From: Corynebacterium lowii | GTDB lineage: Bacteria; Actinomycetota; Actinomycetes; Mycobacteriales; Mycobacteriaceae | Direction of reading: 5' to 3' | DNA: 64,000 bases | Assembly: GCF_001412085.1 (NCBI RefSeq) | Contig: NZ_LKEV01000002.1 | Location: 372,001-436,000 of the forward strand | Shown: positions 35,456-45,081 of the stretch, piece after piece | Position numbering within the stretch: the first letter of the stretch is position 1 | Layout: each line of letters begins with the position of its first letter | Notes under the pieces: model-generated | Databases searched by the model: none | Told to the model about the DNA's origin: nothing | Seen by the model: only the letters and a program-made list of their open reading frames with translations | Translations under genes and position numbers: made by a program

Positions 35456-37302
35456 CGGCGCTTGTAAATCTTCTCGATGTCCTCCGCGTAGCGTTCCGCC
35501 ACCACGTTGCGCTTGACCTTCATCGTGGGGGTGAGCTCGTTGGCTTCCTCGGTGAGGTCGTGATCGAGGATGTGGAACTTCTTAATTCCCTCTGCGTGGG
35601 AGACGGTGGCGTTGGCGCTATTAATCGCGTCCTGAAGTTCCGCGCGCAGCACCGGGTCCGCAGCCACCTCCTTCACCGGGCGGGACTCCGGGATACCGCG
35701 GCCGCGCTTCCAGCGCGCCAATTCCTCTTCGTCGAGCGTAATCAGCACGCCGATGAAGGGCTTGCCGTCTCCCACCACCATCGCCTGGCTCACCAGCGGG
35801 TGAGAGCGCAGCATATCTTCCAACGGTGCGGGGGAGACATTCTTACCACCGGCGGTGACGATGAGATCCTTCTTGCGGCCAGTGATTCGGATATGCCCGC
35901 TGGGGTCCAGCTCGCCTAGATCGCCGGTGTTGTACCAGCCCTCATCGTCAAAGGCCTCCTTCGTGGCCTCCTCGTTATTCCAGTAGCCGGAAAAGAGCGC
36001 GGTACCACGGAACAAGATCTCGCCGTCATTGTTGATCTTCACCGACATACCGCCCACCGGCTTGCCCACGGTGCCGATCTTTTGGTCCTCAAAGTCCACG
36101 GCGGCCGCGGCACAGGTTTCCGTCAGGCCATAGCCCTCGTACACCGGCACACCCACGCCGCGGAAGAAGTGCAGCAGATCATGGCTCATCGGGGAACCAC
36201 CCGTGATGCAGTATCCCACCTCGCCGCCGATGGCGGTCTTGATCTTGGAGTACACCAGGCGGTCGTACAAACGGCGCTGCGTATCCAGGAAGCGCGTGGG
36301 TCCCTCCGGCGTGTCCAACGCCTTGGAGTACTCGATGGCCACCTTTTCCGCACGGCGGAAGAGCGCCGTGCCCACGGGCCCCTGGGCCGCGGCCTGGCTG
36401 GCGGCGGCGTTGCGCACCTTCTCGAACACGCGCGGCACGCCGAGCAGGAGGTTCGGCCGCGCACGAGGCAGCTCCACGGTCAAGGTGGAGGGATCGGACC
36501 AATGCGACTGCGTGGCACCGGCGATGGACACCGCCAGGCATACCGCGCGAGCCAGCACGTGAGCCAGGGGCAAATAGGTGAGCACCCGACGCCCCGGCGC
36601 GGCGAAGGCGCCGATGGGGTTCGTGAGCAGGGCGCGCACCTCACTGAGCCAGGCGTAGTGACTGAGAATACAGCCCTTGGGGCGGCCCGTGGTGCCCGAG
36701 GTATATACGAGGGAGGCAAGATCACTGCTCTTGGTATTGCGGATTCGCTCCCATACCTCTTCGTCCCTGACGTCGCGCCCTTCAAAGCGCAGCGTCTCTA
36801 CAGCCGAGGCGTTAATTTCCAGCACGCGGGTGAGATTCGAGGAGGAGCCCGAAAGCATCGGGTGGCCCTCCTCATCGAGCACCAGGTGGCTGAGCATTTC
36901 CGTGTGCGCCTGGGTCTCCGTGATCGCAAATACCGCACCGGAATCCTCCACGATCCATTCCACCTGGCTGACGGAGGAAGAAGGATAAATGGGTACCGAG
37001 GCCGCACCCGCGGCCCAAATCGCGTAGTCAAAGAGCGTCCACTCATAGCGCGTGTTGGAAAGAAGAATCACGCGATCGCCCTGTTGTACACCAGCGGCGA
37101 TGATCCCCTTTGCCACTTCAAAGACCTGATCCACGAACTCCTTGGCGGTAACGTTGACCCACTCATAGTTCGCCGGACGGGAGAACAGGACGCTGTAGGG
37201 GCGCGATTGCGCTTGATCGATCAGGGCCGTCAGGCAGGTCTCCCCCTCTTTCACCTCGTATTTCGCGGGCTCGGTGTATTCCTTGATCGCCTGCGTTGTC
37301 AT
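35452..37302 (-). CDS. Long-chain acyl-CoA/acyl-AMP ligase (FadD15-like)
   Basis: A 616-residue AMP-binding enzyme activating fatty acids. The P-loop TSGTTGRPKGC is at about residue 198, then the GGSPMSHDLLHFF, YEGYGLTET and TGDLGELDPSGHIRITGRKKDLI motifs of bacterial FadD15-type long-chain ligases. 174 nt separate it from a small membrane protein upstream; that gap is AT-rich and presumably carries its promoter. Confidence 0.93.
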   Translation of the reverse strand: MTTQAIKEYTEPAKYEVKEGETCLTALIDQAQSRPYSVLFSRPANYEWVNVTAKEFVDQVFEVAKGIIAAGVQQGDRVILLSNTRYEWTLFDYAIWAAGAASVPIYPSSSVSQVEWIVEDSGAVFAITETQAHTEMLSHLVLDEEGHPMLSGSSSNLTRVLEINASAVETLRFEGRDVRDEEVWERIRNTKSSDLASLVYTSGTTGRPKGCILSHYAWLSEVRALLTNPIGAFAAPGRRVLTYLPLAHVLARAVCLAVSIAGATQSHWSDPSTLTVELPRARPNLLLGVPRVFEKVRNAAASQAAAQGPVGTALFRRAEKVAIEYSKALDTPEGPTRFLDTQRRLYDRLVYSKIKTAIGGEVGYCITGGSPMSHDLLHFFRGVGVPVYEGYGLTETCAAAAVDFEDQKIGTVGKPVGGMSVKINNDGEILFRGTALFSGYWNNEEATKEAFDDEGWYNTGDLGELDPSGHIRITGRKKDLIVTAGGKNVSPAPLEDMLRSHPLVSQAMVVGDGKPFIGVLITLDEEELARWKRGRGIPESRPVKEVAADPVLRAELQDAINSANATVSHAEGIKKFHILDHDLTEEANELTPTMKVKRNVVAERYAEDIEKIYKRR

Positions 37303-37476
37303 CTCACGCTCCTTGCTTTCTGCCTTCGTGTTCCCTCAAACTTACCTGGCTCACCCCCTTTCTGTAAGCGAAATCCCATATTTTGTATTTTTCTTTTGAA
37401 AATATTAGGGATCACAGAGCATGGCAGTGTGGTGATGTGCCGCACATAAGCCCTGGTAGGGACATGAGAGCACGAC

Positions 37477-37617
37477 TCAGAACAAGGAAACCAACCAAGC
37501 GATCACCACGAGCGCCACCAGAATCCACAGGGCCTGGGTTACCCACGACGTCGGATAGCGCCTCTTCGACTTGGGCAGCTGACGATCCTGCTTGCGTAGT
37601 TCCTCGGGATTAGGCAT
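37477..37617 (-). CDS. Small membrane protein, 46 aa
   Basis: Basic N terminus MPNPEELRKQDRQLPKSKRR and a single membrane helix WILVALVVIAWLVSLF at the C terminus. Start ATG overlaps the end of the upstream gene (ATGCCTAA). No homology assigned by eye; coupling to the other small membrane protein suggests a functional pair. Confidence 0.6.
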   Translation of the reverse strand: MPNPEELRKQDRQLPKSKRRYPTSWVTQALWILVALVVIAWLVSLF

Positions 37618-37837
37618 CTAGGTTCGGCTCCTTGCTCGTGGCCTTGTTCTTCTGTGTACGCGCCAGGTGCCAAGCATCCATCCTGCCGCTCAGGGCGTCG
37701 ATAGCACGCTGCATGACGAGGGCCGCAGCCGCGCAGGCGGGCAGAGCACACCCCAACACCACCACGATCTGCACAGCCAGGGGCGATGCCACCAGGCCTT
37801 GCACAATCCAGTCATAAAGCGCAGTCATGTTCACCAT
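37610..37837 (-). CDS. Small membrane protein, 72-75 aa
   Basis: One hydrophobic segment (VASPLAVQIVVVLGCALPACAAAALVM, about residues 16-42) followed by a basic C terminus. ATG at 37828 (MTALYDW) is an alternative start to 37837; neither has a strong ribosome binding site. It overlaps the next small gene by 8 nt and starts 31 nt from the divergent carboxylesterase. Confidence 0.6.
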   Translation of the reverse strand: MVNMTALYDWIVQGLVASPLAVQIVVVLGCALPACAAAALVMQRAIDALSGRMDAWHLARTQKNKATSKEPNLDA

Positions 37838-37868
37838 CGTAGAACGCCATAGTTGCTAAGGTTCAACC

Positions 37869-39200
37869 ATGCCTACCACGCCCACCGCCGTGACCGTAAG
37901 CACCCCCGAAGGCCGCTTCCGGGGCCTCGCCTACGCTACGCACACCGAGTTCAGCTCCATCGAGTTCTGCTCCATTCCCGGGCCGTTCCATAATTCGCAA
38001 CCACGGCGCGGCGAAAGCACAGAGCTTATCGACGCCACCGTGCCCCACCCCGAGCGCGTGGCCCTCAGCATCACGGCACCCCCCGGCGCGACTTTGGGCG
38101 ATGACCTCCCCGTGATCGCGTATATCCACGGTGGTTCCTATGATTCCGGTACCCACGAGGATCAGGATGCCCAGGGCACAGCGATGGCCCAATCCGGCGT
38201 GATCGTCGTGCGCCTGGGATACCGCACCGGCCTGCCCGGTTTTGCTCGTTTCCCCGACGATGACCCCACCTACTACCGCGGAGTGGCCGATTGCCAATGG
38301 GGGCTTAACTGGGTGCAGCGCTGCATCGAGTACTTCGGCGGCGACCCCACCAACGTCACCCTGGTGGGGCAATCCGCCGGAGCCGGTATCGCCCTGTGGC
38401 TGACCCGGCGCGACCACTACCAAGGCACATTCCGCCGCATACTCGCCATGTCACCCGCCTACCCGCGCGTTCCCTTTTCTCAGCGCAAGGGCTCCCTGCG
38501 GCGGCTCATCTTTACCCCCGTGACGCGCCGCCACCTCACCGAACTCTTAGAAAAGAAACCAGGGGCGCTCGCCCGCGGTTATCGACGCTGGCGCACCCGA
38601 TACTTCTACGACCTCGTACTCGGCCCCGCCCCCTTCGACGCCCAGGAGTTAGCCAACATCCCCATCCTCGTAACCTGCACCAGGGAGGAATGTTTTAAGT
38701 TCGTTCCCGCCGCGCGGCGCGCCGATACTAAGGGCTACGGCGGAATCGCGGCGCGCCTCATGGCCTCTGCAATGGGGTTGGAAATACCGGTTTCCTCCTA
38801 CCTTGAATCCGCCCGCAAGGTATATCCCCACCGCGAGATGTCCCAGCTCATCAGCGACTCCTCCATCCGGCGCTGGGTATCCGACACCGCAGAAAACGCC
38901 CCCGCGCAGTGCTGGGTTCTCCAATACGAGGGCACCGCGGAAAAACCCATGCTGCACTGCGACGATCTCCCCTTGGTGTTCCGCCCCGACCCCACGCGCC
39001 GCACCATTCATCGCATCGTGGTGGACTTTGCTCGCGGCAACACCCCCGCGTGGCCGCGGTATCAGCGCACCGATGGGCGCCAGGTGCAGATATACGACGC
39101 CGCCCAGGGCACCCTGCACACCGCCGCCGATCCCCTCAAACCCGTGCGCTTGGCCTTCACCCACCACATTCCCTGGAAGTCCGCAGGGGCGCGCTGGTAG
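37869..39200 (+). CDS. Carboxylesterase, type B family
   Basis: A 443-residue alpha/beta-hydrolase without signal peptide. The oxyanion segment is AYIHGGSYDSG (about 92-102), the nucleophile elbow VTLVGQSAGAG (about 162-172), consistent with type B carboxylesterases; it is shorter than the usual ~500 residues. FARFPDDDPTYYRGVADCQWGLNWVQ is also family-like. Substrate unknown. Confidence 0.87.
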   Translation: MPTTPTAVTVSTPEGRFRGLAYATHTEFSSIEFCSIPGPFHNSQPRRGESTELIDATVPHPERVALSITAPPGATLGDDLPVIAYIHGGSYDSGTHEDQDAQGTAMAQSGVIVVRLGYRTGLPGFARFPDDDPTYYRGVADCQWGLNWVQRCIEYFGGDPTNVTLVGQSAGAGIALWLTRRDHYQGTFRRILAMSPAYPRVPFSQRKGSLRRLIFTPVTRRHLTELLEKKPGALARGYRRWRTRYFYDLVLGPAPFDAQELANIPILVTCTREECFKFVPAARRADTKGYGGIAARLMASAMGLEIPVSSYLESARKVYPHREMSQLISDSSIRRWVSDTAENAPAQCWVLQYEGTAEKPMLHCDDLPLVFRPDPTRRTIHRIVVDFARGNTPAWPRYQRTDGRQVQIYDAAQGTLHTAADPLKPVRLAFTHHIPWKSAGARW

Positions 39201-39225
39201 TTCTAGTTCGCTGTCTCCGTATGGC

Positions 39226-39789
39226 TTATGGAACGCTCAGGAGAGCTTGCCGCAATGCTTGATGCGCAAGCTGCTCCACCATCCAGGGCGAAAACACACA
39301 AGGGGTGGAATCTACCGCAGTGATGAGAGCCTGCGGCTCCACCCACTGCCAGGAATCCACCTCAGCGGCAGCGGGGTACAGCTCCGCTCCGGAGTCAAGC
39401 CCGATAACGAAAACCGGGCAGACCTCGTTCTCCACGACCCCAGAAGAATCGCGCGCCCAATAGCGGAAATCGGGCAGCACTTCACTGGAATCCGCAAAGA
39501 AACGATCACTGACCCCTAGTTCTTGGCCAATGCGGCGGCGCACAGCCGCCTCCGTGGCCTCTCCGGGAGCCGGATGCCCGCAGCAACTATTGGTCCACAC
39601 CCCCGGCCAGGTCTTTTTCCCCAAAGCCCGGCGCGTAAGCAAAACCCTGCCGCGTTCATCCCGAAGATAGCTGGAAAAGGCCAGGTGCAACGGAGTATCG
39701 GCGGTGTGCACGGTGGCCTTGGGGGCGGTGCCAATCGGTTCGCCGCCCTCATCGCAGAGCACAACGAGTTCCCGGTCCGTGGAGGTCAT
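39226..39789 (-). CDS. idi: Isopentenyl-diphosphate isomerase, type I
   Basis: A 187-residue Nudix-like isomerase of IPP and DMAPP. The active-site cysteine segment TNSCCGHP (about residues 63-70) and EVCPVFVIG with EVDSWQWV glutamate region are present. It supplies allylic diphosphate to the prenyl transferases such as UppS. Confidence 0.95.
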   Translation of the reverse strand: MTSTDRELVVLCDEGGEPIGTAPKATVHTADTPLHLAFSSYLRDERGRVLLTRRALGKKTWPGVWTNSCCGHPAPGEATEAAVRRRIGQELGVSDRFFADSSEVLPDFRYWARDSSGVVENEVCPVFVIGLDSGAELYPAAAEVDSWQWVEPQALITAVDSTPCVFSPWMVEQLAHQALRQALLSVP

Positions 39790-39820
39790 GCGCCCACCCT
39801 ACGCCACGGTTACCCCGGCC

Positions 39821-41653
39821 CTAACCTCGCGCCCAGTGACCGATCACCCCCGGCACCACCGGCGGGCGATCGCCTAACAAGGCGCGCAGATTCTCATTTT
39901 CCTCCACGGAGGAGGTGATGGTCTTAATCTTCTTATTCCGAGCCCCACCTCCCCCGGTTCCGGTCCCGGCGCCAGCCATCGGCCCCATGAAGGTATGCGA
40001 CCGCGCTCCCGACGTCGCTCCGCCCGACGCCGCTGTTACAGGGCCTCCGGGACCTGACCGCCAACTAGATCCCGCCGGGACGCTATTTGCCGCGCCGCCG
40101 GAGGCAGCACCGAGGGTGGTACCGGGTGCGAGAGCGCCGCCAAAACCACCTATTCCGCCGACAGATTGCCCCGACGCCATTGAAGCGTGATGGGAAGCAG
40201 ACGCGGAGGCCGGCATCGACTGAGCGGTGAGCCCCATTCCTCCCAATAGCGGCATTGATTGACCAGACCACGAAGAAGAATGAGTGGAGACCTCATCTGC
40301 CCCCAAGACAGGGGACGTCCCCGCTTGTGTATGACGAGGCAGCACAGCGCCGGTTAAGCGCTGCTGAGCACTACCTGGGGAACTATTCATTGTCCCCGGC
40401 ATCCCCGACGCCAAGGGAGCCATTGAGGTATTAGCAGGGGCTCCGGAAGAAACCGGATGTATCCCCGCTGCGGGACTTCCCGCAGGAGCGGCGCTTGTAC
40501 TCGCTGGTGTAGAACCGCCCGGCACCACCGGCGTAGAAGCCACTGGGGGCGAATCAGCCGTAGCCGCAGCGGCGCTTACCGTGCCAACCGATTCCGCTTG
40601 CACCCCGGTGAGTTCTTCCGTTCGAGACAAAACCTCCTGGAATGTGGCCCCCTTTTCTTCCCCCACACGCTGAGCCGCGTGAATGATTCTGCGTAAGGCG
40701 GTCTCCCCCTCTGGGCGCAGACCGGAGGCATCATGTTTATGCCCCTTCCCAGCCACGACCCCCATTCCGGTGGGAATCAAACTACCCAGGGACAAAGACA
40801 ACGATGGATCAGTCAAAGACTTCACCACCGGAACTCCCGGCAAAAGCATAGGAGTATAGGCGGCCGGGAAGGCCTGTAAGAAAGCAGCCTCCGCGGCCTG
40901 CCGTTCTTGTGGTTCAGGAATAGCATTGAGCGCATTTTGCATATTAGCCACCAATTGCGCGCCCTGTTGCTGAGCCGGGCCGAGATTCGTGGTAGCCGTA
41001 ACCATCAAAGCCGCATTGCGGGCAAAAGCCTTACCAGTATCGGCCACGTCCACGATTTGCTTAATAGCGGAATCAACCACATCGCCGTAATTGTGTACGC
41101 GCAAATCTGCCGCTATCGCCGCCAATCCCGCGGCCACGGCACCAATGCTGGCGGCCATCTTTCCCCATGACGCCGCCGCCTGAACTGGTTGCGCAACCTG
41201 CGTGGCTCCAAAGGCCGCCGATAATTGAGCAAGAGAAGCCGAGGGGGAAACCACCGGGAGCGGGAAAACAAAAGGCTCATAGCGTGGCGCTGGGCGCGGA
41301 GGGAAAGTGACTGCCCCGATAGAGGCCACCGCCCCTTCATCAGCACCATCGAGGCTCCTTGCAAATGCCTCATTCTGCTCGGTAATGGCCCGCACGCTGG
41401 CATTGAGTGCATCCTTCAACCACGTCACCTGTTCCGCATAAGAACTCAGCACGCTATTGGCGGAGCCCGGCCCGCCCATCAACGCAACCCCGTGGTAATT
41501 ACCCATCTGATCCAGGCCCGGAACGGCGGAGAAACTGCCGTTGATGGATGGGCGGAGGGATCTACGCAATGCCATTCCAATTTGTGCAAGCATAACATCA
41601 ATTTTTGAAGCCGCCGCAGAAATATTGCCTACTTGAATACTTAAAGTATTCAT
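39821..41653 (-). CDS. PPE-like / type VII-associated protein
   Basis: A 610-residue protein with an N-terminal helical domain (1-110, ending AITEQNEAFARSLDGADEG), a middle Ala-rich helical part, a long Ser/Ala/Gly/Pro region (380-560) and a conserved-looking C terminus VEENENLRALLGDRPPVVPG. This is the plan of PPE-type proteins in Actinobacteria that accompany DUF3558 lipoproteins. No ESX core genes are in the window. Start ATG 41653 overlaps the lipoprotein stop by 4 nt. Base composition is lower in GC at the 5' end. Confidence 0.55.
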   Translation of the reverse strand: MNTLSIQVGNISAAASKIDVMLAQIGMALRRSLRPSINGSFSAVPGLDQMGNYHGVALMGGPGSANSVLSSYAEQVTWLKDALNASVRAITEQNEAFARSLDGADEGAVASIGAVTFPPRPAPRYEPFVFPLPVVSPSASLAQLSAAFGATQVAQPVQAAASWGKMAASIGAVAAGLAAIAADLRVHNYGDVVDSAIKQIVDVADTGKAFARNAALMVTATTNLGPAQQQGAQLVANMQNALNAIPEPQERQAAEAAFLQAFPAAYTPMLLPGVPVVKSLTDPSLSLSLGSLIPTGMGVVAGKGHKHDASGLRPEGETALRRIIHAAQRVGEEKGATFQEVLSRTEELTGVQAESVGTVSAAAATADSPPVASTPVVPGGSTPASTSAAPAGSPAAGIHPVSSGAPANTSMAPLASGMPGTMNSSPGSAQQRLTGAVLPRHTQAGTSPVLGADEVSTHSSSWSGQSMPLLGGMGLTAQSMPASASASHHASMASGQSVGGIGGFGGALAPGTTLGAASGGAANSVPAGSSWRSGPGGPVTAASGGATSGARSHTFMGPMAGAGTGTGGGGARNKKIKTITSSVEENENLRALLGDRPPVVPGVIGHWARG

Positions 41654-42291
41654 TTTTCCATCCCCTTCAGTAATAAATTGTGAATCTTCCGAGCATCTTC
41701 GCACTCATTTCCCAATTTCCCATCCCCCACATACGACACCTCAACACCCCACCTTCCCCGACTTGTCACCATAGAGGTAGAACACGAAGCCCCCAATCTA
41801 TCTGCTTCTTCAACCAATGCAATCCCAGACTCATCGACCCCTTCAAGAATCTTAATACCTGCAACATTATATTTATCTTTAGGAACTAAATCTGAAGTAA
41901 GAATAACTAGCGTTCCCCGATGATCTCCATTTTGCAATTCGTTCAAAAAATAGCAAGAAGCAAATCCCCCTTCTTCCCTCACTGGTTCCTCTTCCGGTTC
42001 CACCAACCCCGCCCCCGCCAACACCTCCGGCGCTATGTCCGTACACGGATCAAAGAACTGAAAGTTGGGATCATTCTCATCCCACGGCCCCACATCAAAG
42101 GGCAACCCCGCCTGACGCGCTCCACCTTCTTCACTCCCCACACCGGACGCCTCCGCACCAGACGCCTTCACGGAGGAGCCCTCCGCGGCGTCGATAGTGG
42201 CTGGCGATGAACTCTCCTCGCTGGAACAAGCCCCGAGCAATCCGGCCATGATGAGCCCGAGCAAGGTTATGAGGAGTCGATTCTTCGGCAT
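41650..42291 (-). CDS. DUF3558-like lipoprotein
   Basis: A 213-residue lipoprotein: lipobox LLGAC (Cys about residue 22), an acidic Ser/Glu linker to residue 60, then a domain with FFDPCTDIAPEVLAGAGL, CYFLNEL and CEDARKIHNLL, the Cys spacing of the DUF3558 family. Start ATG 42291 is chosen because it opens the signal peptide. It is translationally coupled to the PPE-like protein. GC is clearly lower than the neighbours. Confidence 0.75.
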   Translation of the reverse strand: MPKNRLLITLLGLIMAGLLGACSSEESSSPATIDAAEGSSVKASGAEASGVGSEEGGARQAGLPFDVGPWDENDPNFQFFDPCTDIAPEVLAGAGLVEPEEEPVREEGGFASCYFLNELQNGDHRGTLVILTSDLVPKDKYNVAGIKILEGVDESGIALVEEADRLGASCSTSMVTSRGRWGVEVSYVGDGKLGNECEDARKIHNLLLKGMEK

Positions 42292-42390
42292 GGGACCTCC
42301 CAAGTCACGGTGGTGATGTCCGTGGGCGGCGCGAACTTCAGCACCGCCCACGTGTTACTTAGACTTCACCACTGCTCCCCCGGTTCCCGG

Positions 42391-42440
42391 TAGATATTTT
42401 TTCACAAAAAATATCTAAGCCCGCAGGAAAACCTGCGGGC
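42391..42440 (-). terminator. Tandem terminator hairpins after the lipoprotein gene
   Basis: Read on the minus strand: a GC-rich 9-bp hairpin (GCCCGCAGG at 42419-42427, complement at 42432-42440) followed by TTAGATATTTTTT, then a second perfect 12-bp AT-rich palindrome (TAGATATTTTTT/AAAAAATATCTA, 42391-42417). The first is a normal terminator of the gene ending at 42463; the second may be an operator of the next operon. Confidence 0.8.
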
Positions 42441-42462
42441 CACACGAAGCTCAGCGCCGTAC

Positions 42463-42987
42463 TTAGAGGCTGCCCTCGAACCTCACGTTGCCGATCTCAA
42501 AGGCTGCGTTGTAGAGGTTGCCCGGCGAGACGTCGAAGGCATAGCGCAGGTTCGTGGTGGCATGGGCGCCGAGGGGACGGTCGAGCCCATCCTGTCCAAG
42601 CACACCGGAGGCTTCCGCATCGAGGCGATCCACGATGGTGCCGCCGTTGATGGTGAGGGTTGGGTCCCCGATGGTGTCCTGCGGGATGGCTACGTCGTTG
42701 AGGTTGGTGACCTCCACGGTGATGATGGAGCCGCCCGCGTTCCCGCTCACGGTGCCTTGAAGGTGCCAGCGAACGTTGAGGCCGGTATCCACCACGGGCT
42801 CCCCTGTGTTCTCCGCCACGATGGTGTCCACATCTTGGGGTTGGTAAGCCGGGGTTTCCGAGGTGGTTACCTCGATCGAGCCCTCTGGGTCACCCACCGT
42901 GCCTTCGCCGCCCTGGGAGCAGGCCGTAAGTACGAGAGCACAGCAGGCCACTGTCCCTGCGAGGGCGGTACGTCGGTTCTTGTTCAC
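42463..42987 (-). CDS. Lipoprotein of unknown function
   Basis: A 174-residue lipoprotein with lipobox LVLTAC (Cys about residue 20) starting at GTG 42987; AAGGAAGG lies upstream. The mature part, with HLQGTVSGNAGGSIITVEVTNLNDVAIPQD and PTLTINGGTIVD, looks like an immunoglobulin-like beta sandwich of the DUF4352 type, but this is only a resemblance. It is divergent from the ABC exporter gene and terminated by the hairpins at 42391-42440. Confidence 0.72.
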   Translation of the reverse strand: MNKNRRTALAGTVACCALVLTACSQGGEGTVGDPEGSIEVTTSETPAYQPQDVDTIVAENTGEPVVDTGLNVRWHLQGTVSGNAGGSIITVEVTNLNDVAIPQDTIGDPTLTINGGTIVDRLDAEASGVLGQDGLDRPLGAHATTNLRYAFDVSPGNLYNAAFEIGNVRFEGSL

Positions 42988-43141
42988 TTCGGCCCTTGCG
43001 CCTTCCTTGACGTTGCTGCGTTGCCTTATCGACGTCCGATTGTAGCCGCGCACCCAGCGCCACTGGCAATTGATGGCATAATGGTCGCCCTGGTGCCTCC
43101 CGTACCAATTTCCCCACTCTTTTTCTCCGGAAGGCTTGTGC

Positions 43142-45028
43142 GTGCATTCTTTGTCCCGCATCCTGCGCAGCACTTCGGCTTTGTGGCCGTTTTACCTGGG
43201 CATTGTTCTCACCGCTATCGTTCACGCGGTTTTATCTCTCGTATTTCCCTTTATCTTGAAGCATGCCACGGATACCATCGTGGCGGCCGTCAATGGGGAG
43301 GGCGCTACCCCCACCGTGGTGCAGACGATCCTGTGGCTCTCCCTGGCTCTTTTTGCCGCGGAATTGGGCTATACGCTGATGAATAATATCGGCGGCTATA
43401 TCGGTGATGTGATGGCCGCGCGGATGCGCCAAATCCTTTCCACACGATACTTTGCCAAGCTCCTGGTGATGCCGCAGAGTTATTTCGATGTGCAGTCCAC
43501 CGGGGCGATCATCGCTCGGCTTGATCGCTCTATTTCTTCCATCACGCAGTTCTTGCAGTCCTTCTCTAATAACTTCTTTCCCATGCTGGTCACCGTCGTT
43601 GCGGTGCTCTCTATCTGCGGGTGGTATTACTGGCCGCTGGCGGTTTTGCTGGCTGCGCTGTTTCCTCTTTACGTGTGGCTCACCGCCCTCACCAGCACCC
43701 GCTGGCAGCGCATTGAGGGCGAAAAGAACGAGCAGGTGGATTACGCAGGTGGCCGCTTTGCCGAGGTAGTGGGGCAGGTCAAGGTGGCTAAGTCCTTTGT
43801 TTCCGAGGCACGCGAGCTCGATTCCTTTGCTCAGCGCTACGGCCATACTATTTCTCTTACGCGCCGCCAGTCACGCTTTTGGCACTCTATGGATACGCTG
43901 CGCGGCGCCACGATGAATCTGATCTTTCTGGCCATTTATGCGCTGATTTTCTACCGTACCCTGCACGGCTTGTTCTCTTTGGGCGACATGGTGATGCTTA
44001 TTCAGCTCGTCAATATGGCGCGCCAGCCGGTGTACATGATGAGCTGGATTATTGATGCCGCACAACGCGCCATTGCCGGTTCCAAGGATTACTTTGCGGT
44101 CATGGAGCATACGGCGGAGGCCACGGCTAATAAAGAACTCATGGCGGCCACCCAGGCTAATGATGTTCCTGAGCTTAATACCGCTCCGGTGCGCGCCCTA
44201 GAGCCGGTACCGGGCCGCCCGATGATTGAGTTCAAGGATGTTTCCTTTGCTTATGAGGAAAATAAGCCGGTGCTTGATTCCATGTCCTTTTCCTTAGCCC
44301 CTGGCGAGCGGGTGGCCCTGGTGGGTGAATCGGGCGGCGGTAAATCCACCATCGTGAATCTGCTTTTGGGGCTCTATCGCCCCACCTCCGGCACGCTTTC
44401 GGTATGCGGGCATGAGGTGAGTGACCTCAATAGTGCGGAACTACGAGCCTCGGTGGGCGTGGTATTCCAGGAGCCCAATCTGTTTTCCGGGACGATTCGG
44501 GAAAATATCGCCTATGGGCTTCCCCAGGCCAGCGAGGAGGAAATCGTGGACGTGGCCAAGCGTGCCAATGCGCACGGCTTCATCATGGCCTTTCCCGATG
44601 GCTACGACACCGTGATTGGCGAGCGTGGCCTGCGTCTTTCCGGCGGGCAGAAGCAGCGCATCGCGGTGGCCCGCGCCATGCTCAAGGACGCTCCGGTGCT
44701 GGTTCTCGATGAGGCCACCTCGGCCCTGGATACCAAGGCCGAGCGCGCGGTGCAGGCCGGGTTGGATGAGTTGATGGAAAACCGCACCACCTTGATGATT
44801 GCGCACCGCCTTTCCACTATCGCGGACGTGGATACCATCATCACCATTGATAATGGCCGCATTGATGAGGTTGGTTCACCTGCCCAGTTGGCCGTCTCCG
44901 GTGGTATCTATAGCCAGCTGCTGGCGCTGACCTCCTCGACGTCGGAAGCAGATCGCAAGCGCCTGGAGCGCTTTGGTTTCCGCGAGCACGCACCCGGCAC
45001 AGAGGAACAAGAAGAAGCAAAAGAATAA
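43142..45028 (+). CDS. ABC exporter half-transporter
   Basis: A 628-residue fused membrane/ATPase protein. Residues 15-320 form six membrane helices; the ATPase has Walker A GESGGGKST (about 400), signature LSGGQKQR, Walker B VLVLDEATSALDTK and the H-loop AHRLSTI. GTG 43142 follows GGAAGG by 7 nt; TTG 43136 and 43151 are alternatives. It is probably a homodimeric multidrug or peptide/lipid exporter; substrate unknown. Confidence 0.9.
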   Translation: MHSLSRILRSTSALWPFYLGIVLTAIVHAVLSLVFPFILKHATDTIVAAVNGEGATPTVVQTILWLSLALFAAELGYTLMNNIGGYIGDVMAARMRQILSTRYFAKLLVMPQSYFDVQSTGAIIARLDRSISSITQFLQSFSNNFFPMLVTVVAVLSICGWYYWPLAVLLAALFPLYVWLTALTSTRWQRIEGEKNEQVDYAGGRFAEVVGQVKVAKSFVSEARELDSFAQRYGHTISLTRRQSRFWHSMDTLRGATMNLIFLAIYALIFYRTLHGLFSLGDMVMLIQLVNMARQPVYMMSWIIDAAQRAIAGSKDYFAVMEHTAEATANKELMAATQANDVPELNTAPVRALEPVPGRPMIEFKDVSFAYEENKPVLDSMSFSLAPGERVALVGESGGGKSTIVNLLLGLYRPTSGTLSVCGHEVSDLNSAELRASVGVVFQEPNLFSGTIRENIAYGLPQASEEEIVDVAKRANAHGFIMAFPDGYDTVIGERGLRLSGGQKQRIAVARAMLKDAPVLVLDEATSALDTKAERAVQAGLDELMENRTTLMIAHRLSTIADVDTIITIDNGRIDEVGSPAQLAVSGGIYSQLLALTSSTSEADRKRLERFGFREHAPGTEEQEEAKE

Positions 45029-45081
45029 AATAGACCACTTTGTCTAGCCAGTCACGATACAACGCACTACCCTGGGCAGGC

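Noticed and set aside
36082..37449. 455-codon plus-strand ORF opposite the acyl-CoA synthetase
   Set aside because: Antisense shadow; the minus-strand protein has all motifs of FadD15-like enzymes.
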